From Nitrospira sp. (lineage in GTDB: Bacteria; Nitrospirota; Nitrospiria; Nitrospirales; Nitrospiraceae), in NCBI GenBank assembly GCA_036984305.1, contig BQWY01000001.1, forward strand, positions 1,819,501-1,883,500: a DNA stretch of 64,000 nt. The letters run 5' to 3'. This document shows, piece after piece, positions 62,047 to 64,000 of the stretch. The notes below the pieces were generated by a model, which did no database searches, was not told the DNA's origin, and saw nothing but the letters and a program-made list of their open reading frames with translations. The position numbers and the translations under genes are program-made. Each line of letters begins with the position of its first letter. The stretch's first letter is position 1.

Positions 62047-63512
62047 CAGGACGTCGGGGCTAGGGGACGTAAGAACCCTTCGAGGGCCGACAGGAGTGCG
62101 TCACGAGTGGCGGGCGTTGGGCGCAGGATGGACATCCCATGAGCCTTAAAAGCATCTTTTGCCCTCGAGGATGGGGTGCCGACGAGCACCGCATTGGCCA
62201 GGAACGGCATTGGCCGTCCGAGCCCTAAGGCCTTGGAGAGTTCTCCCAGCTTGGTGCGCATCCAGGCCTCGCTTCCCAACCCCCAGTAGATTAGGGCGCC
62301 CTCTGCCTGTTGCAGCATGGCCTGGTGGTAGGTCAGGCGTTCGGCCTCGCTCCCATCGAACACCGTGGGCCTGACCTCGCAGCCCCGGTCGTGAATGTAG
62401 TCATGCACGGGCTGCACGAGGTCCGAATCCTGGATATCACTCAGGACGTAAACAGAGGGGCGGGTGTGCCCCGCCGGCTCCTTGGTCCGATGCGTGTTCA
62501 TCCGGCGATGGATCAACTGTTTCAATTCTGAAAGGCCCGCCTCCAGCACATCGGTGTTGCGCTGATTGCTGAATTCCTGCCGGGCATACTCGAGCAATGC
62601 GGCTTGTCGGGGATCGCTCGGCGCCGTGCCCTCCGGCACCCAAATGATGCGATGGAGATCAGACCTTCCTGTAGCACCTGCCGCGAGATCGAGTTGCAGT
62701 CGGGCCTTGCAGTGGACGTCTCCCTCCGGCACCAATGCATGTTGGCGCCCGAGCAGGTGAATGGATAGGCGGGCGCGATGCAGGCAGGTCTCGACCTGAG
62801 GCCGCAAGTGGGCGCCGTCGGTCGACAAATTCTGATTGGGGAGGACAAGGTATCCACGCTCTTCTAGCTCGTCGACGAGCTTGAGCCGCACGTTGTTGAG
62901 TTCGGCCGTCGTCTCCGCCACGTAGACAACCCCGACCGGTTCCGTCGTCGTCGGGGACCGGAGCTGTTTGAGGTAGCGACACAGGTGAAACGCGACCCGC
63001 TCAAAGGCTTCGCGAAACTTGAGATAGCCGTCGTCTCGCGGATCGATGGGAAACTCTTTCGGCGGAATGCTCTTCGAATCATAGAATTCGTAGCCCATGA
63101 TCTCTGGCAGACAGTCAGGAAGGGAGGAGCCGTCGATCGGCGTCTTCTTGATCAAGAACAGAGGCACCTTCGTAACCGCGCGATTCTCAATGCGGGAAAA
63201 CCGCTCGCAAAAGAGCCGCAATTCCTCCTGACACCATCGTGAGTTGAGATAGCGCGGCGTCAACACGGCCGCGAGGGCTGCGGAGCGATTAAGCTGCGAA
63301 CAGATCTCATCGGTCAAGAGATCATTCTCTTGGAGTCGCTCGTCGCGGTAGATCTGAAGCTCCTCCCAAGAGACCCCGAGCAATTGGGCGAGCCGCGCAC
63401 GCAATTGCTCATGAAAATAGGTGACCCAGCGAGGCTGCCCGGCCACCGGTTCGTTATCGACATGCCCGTAACTGATGAACAGGTCATTCTGGCGGTCCAA
63501 TTTATCTACCAC
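62046..63512 (-). CDS. TIR-domain protein with additional TIR-like modules
   Basis: 488 residues from GTG 63512, GGGAGG 7 nt upstream. The N-terminal TIR domain (about 8-125) has FISYGHVD (12-19), EELQIYRDERLQENDLL and SRWCQEELRLF with Glu96/97 at the NADase position after a conserved Cys. A second alpha/beta module (about 192-290, GVVYVAETTAELNNVRLKLVDELEERGYLV) and a third (about 350-480, SVYVLSDIQDSDLV, GALIYWGLGSEAW) look like further TIR-like or flavodoxin-like folds. TIR domains in bacterial immunity cleave NAD or make signal molecules. Coupled to the nSTAND1-TPR gene by a TGATG-type overlap. Confidence 0.85.
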   Translation of the reverse strand: MVDKLDRQNDLFISYGHVDNEPVAGQPRWVTYFHEQLRARLAQLLGVSWEELQIYRDERLQENDLLTDEICSQLNRSAALAAVLTPRYLNSRWCQEELRLFCERFSRIENRAVTKVPLFLIKKTPIDGSSLPDCLPEIMGYEFYDSKSIPPKEFPIDPRDDGYLKFREAFERVAFHLCRYLKQLRSPTTTEPVGVVYVAETTAELNNVRLKLVDELEERGYLVLPNQNLSTDGAHLRPQVETCLHRARLSIHLLGRQHALVPEGDVHCKARLQLDLAAGATGRSDLHRIIWVPEGTAPSDPRQAALLEYARQEFSNQRNTDVLEAGLSELKQLIHRRMNTHRTKEPAGHTRPSVYVLSDIQDSDLVQPVHDYIHDRGCEVRPTVFDGSEAERLTYHQAMLQQAEGALIYWGLGSEAWMRTKLGELSKALGLGRPMPFLANAVLVGTPSSRAKDAFKAHGMSILRPTPATRDALLSALEGFLRPLAPTS

Positions 63513-63644
63513 GTCGGGCCTCCCTTTTCAGATCCGCGCGAGTGGTAGCGGGTCGACCACAAAACATTTGGGCACGGTTCATGGTCGATCGCCGTACCGA
63601 CCCCCCATCTAGATTGGAAAATGCTCACACTTCCATTGGAAGAG

Positions 63645-64000
63645 TCAGGTCCCGCCAGCGAGTCCTTGCACCACCACCGGTGTCGCGGAGTGATCGCCCG
63701 ACGCCCCATCATCCCCGAGCTGTCCTTCGCTATTAGACCCCCAGCAGCGGACACCGTCGATGCCTACGCCCAGCACGGCGCAGCTGTGATTCGCTCCAGC
63801 CGCGACAGAGGTTGCTGTAGTAATCCCACTGACCTCAATTGGTCCAGTAGCACTAGCGCTCGGGGTGCCAAGCTGTCCTAATGCGTTGCTCCCCCAACAC
63901 CTGACCCGGTTGTCGGTAAGCAAGGTACAGCTGTGGTTTCTACCTGCATCTAAGGAGGCTTGCGTGCCTCGAGGGACACTTCCAAGGGGGACGATGCTTG
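63645..64000 (-). CDS. RCC1-repeat protein (3' end; start beyond window)
   Basis: The minus frame is open from the right window edge to a TGA at 63645-63647. The visible 118 residues contain at least two RCC1-type repeats: NHSCTLLTDNRVRCWGSNALGQLG and SVAAGANHSCAVLGV, GVRCWGSNSEGQLGD. The end (VVVQGLAGGT) is abrupt, in mid-repeat, suggesting truncation. RCC1-like propellers in bacteria are secreted or surface proteins of unknown function. It stops 132 bp from the TIR gene start, on the same strand upstream of it. Whether it belongs to the same module is unclear. Confidence 0.7.
   Translation of the reverse strand, partial: SIVPLGSVPRGTQASLDAGRNHSCTLLTDNRVRCWGSNALGQLGTPSASATGPIEVSGITTATSVAAGANHSCAVLGVGIDGVRCWGSNSEGQLGDDGASGDHSATPVVVQGLAGGT

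Overview
The window is a high-GC bacterial chromosome segment. Its gene content suggests Nitrospirota, probably a Nitrospira relative, although no marker gene is present to prove this. The clues are the sulfur-carrier cluster (ThiS, CysK, two MoeB/ThiF enzymes, ThrC, MoaD-like, NIL, Mec-type JAMM protease), an HME-RND efflux operon, the DUF3386/DUF5069 pair and several HD-GYP and response-regulator genes. Most genes have Shine-Dalgarno sites, and many operons use ATGA or TGATG overlaps.

Layout. 1-3.4 kb: a decayed prophage or phage satellite (P27-type small terminase, HK97-type prohead protease, small zinc-ribbon and coiled-coil proteins) without large terminase, portal or capsid genes in the window. 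3.4-5.1 kb: a low-GC orphan gene and a probably frame-damaged gene, ending at the 3' side of a tRNA-Arg(ACG), a plausible integration site. 5.2-11.0 kb: a tandem segmental duplication of a secreted BACON/fibronectin protein gene and an outer-membrane beta-barrel gene; the second barrel copy is a pseudogene. 11.0-15.2 kb: glgC followed by a Ski2-like helicase split into two ORFs whose halves lie in permuted order (RecA2 plus C-terminus first, RecA1 second).

15.9-19.8 kb: a complete potABCD-type polyamine ABC operon. 19.9-25.5 kb: a tripartite heavy-metal RND efflux operon. 25.6-28.2 kb: a HEAT-repeat protein, peptide deformylase, two tiny CxxC proteins and a small secreted protein. 28.2-33.4 kb: an eight-gene minus-strand cluster for protein-thiocarboxylate sulfur transfer into cysteine and probably homocysteine, behind a good sigma70 promoter. 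33.5-37.2 kb: a translationally coupled operon of a PLD-like protein, an FAD monooxygenase, a nucleotidyltransferase-fold protein lacking its acidic pair, and a TPM-domain membrane protein. 37.3-41.3 kb: HD-GYP and response-regulator signalling genes and a GlcG/DUF5069/DUF3386 operon.

41.5-51.7 kb: small and housekeeping genes (ClpS, Ca2+/H+ antiporter, HemW-like radical SAM, FmdB zinc ribbon, an FGE-domain protein coupled to a heme-oxygenase-fold enzyme) and two MITE-like inverted-repeat elements. 51.9-58.9 kb: cobalamin-dependent methionine synthase, an RpfG-type regulator, RNase PH and RdgB. 59.0-64.0 kb: a TIR-domain protein coupled to an nSTAND1-TPR membrane NTPase, resembling a conflict or immune module, then the end of an RCC1-repeat gene running off the window.

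The thiocarboxylate cluster supplies sulfur amino acids, and MetH would complete methionine synthesis from homocysteine. Most other neighbourhoods appear functionally independent.
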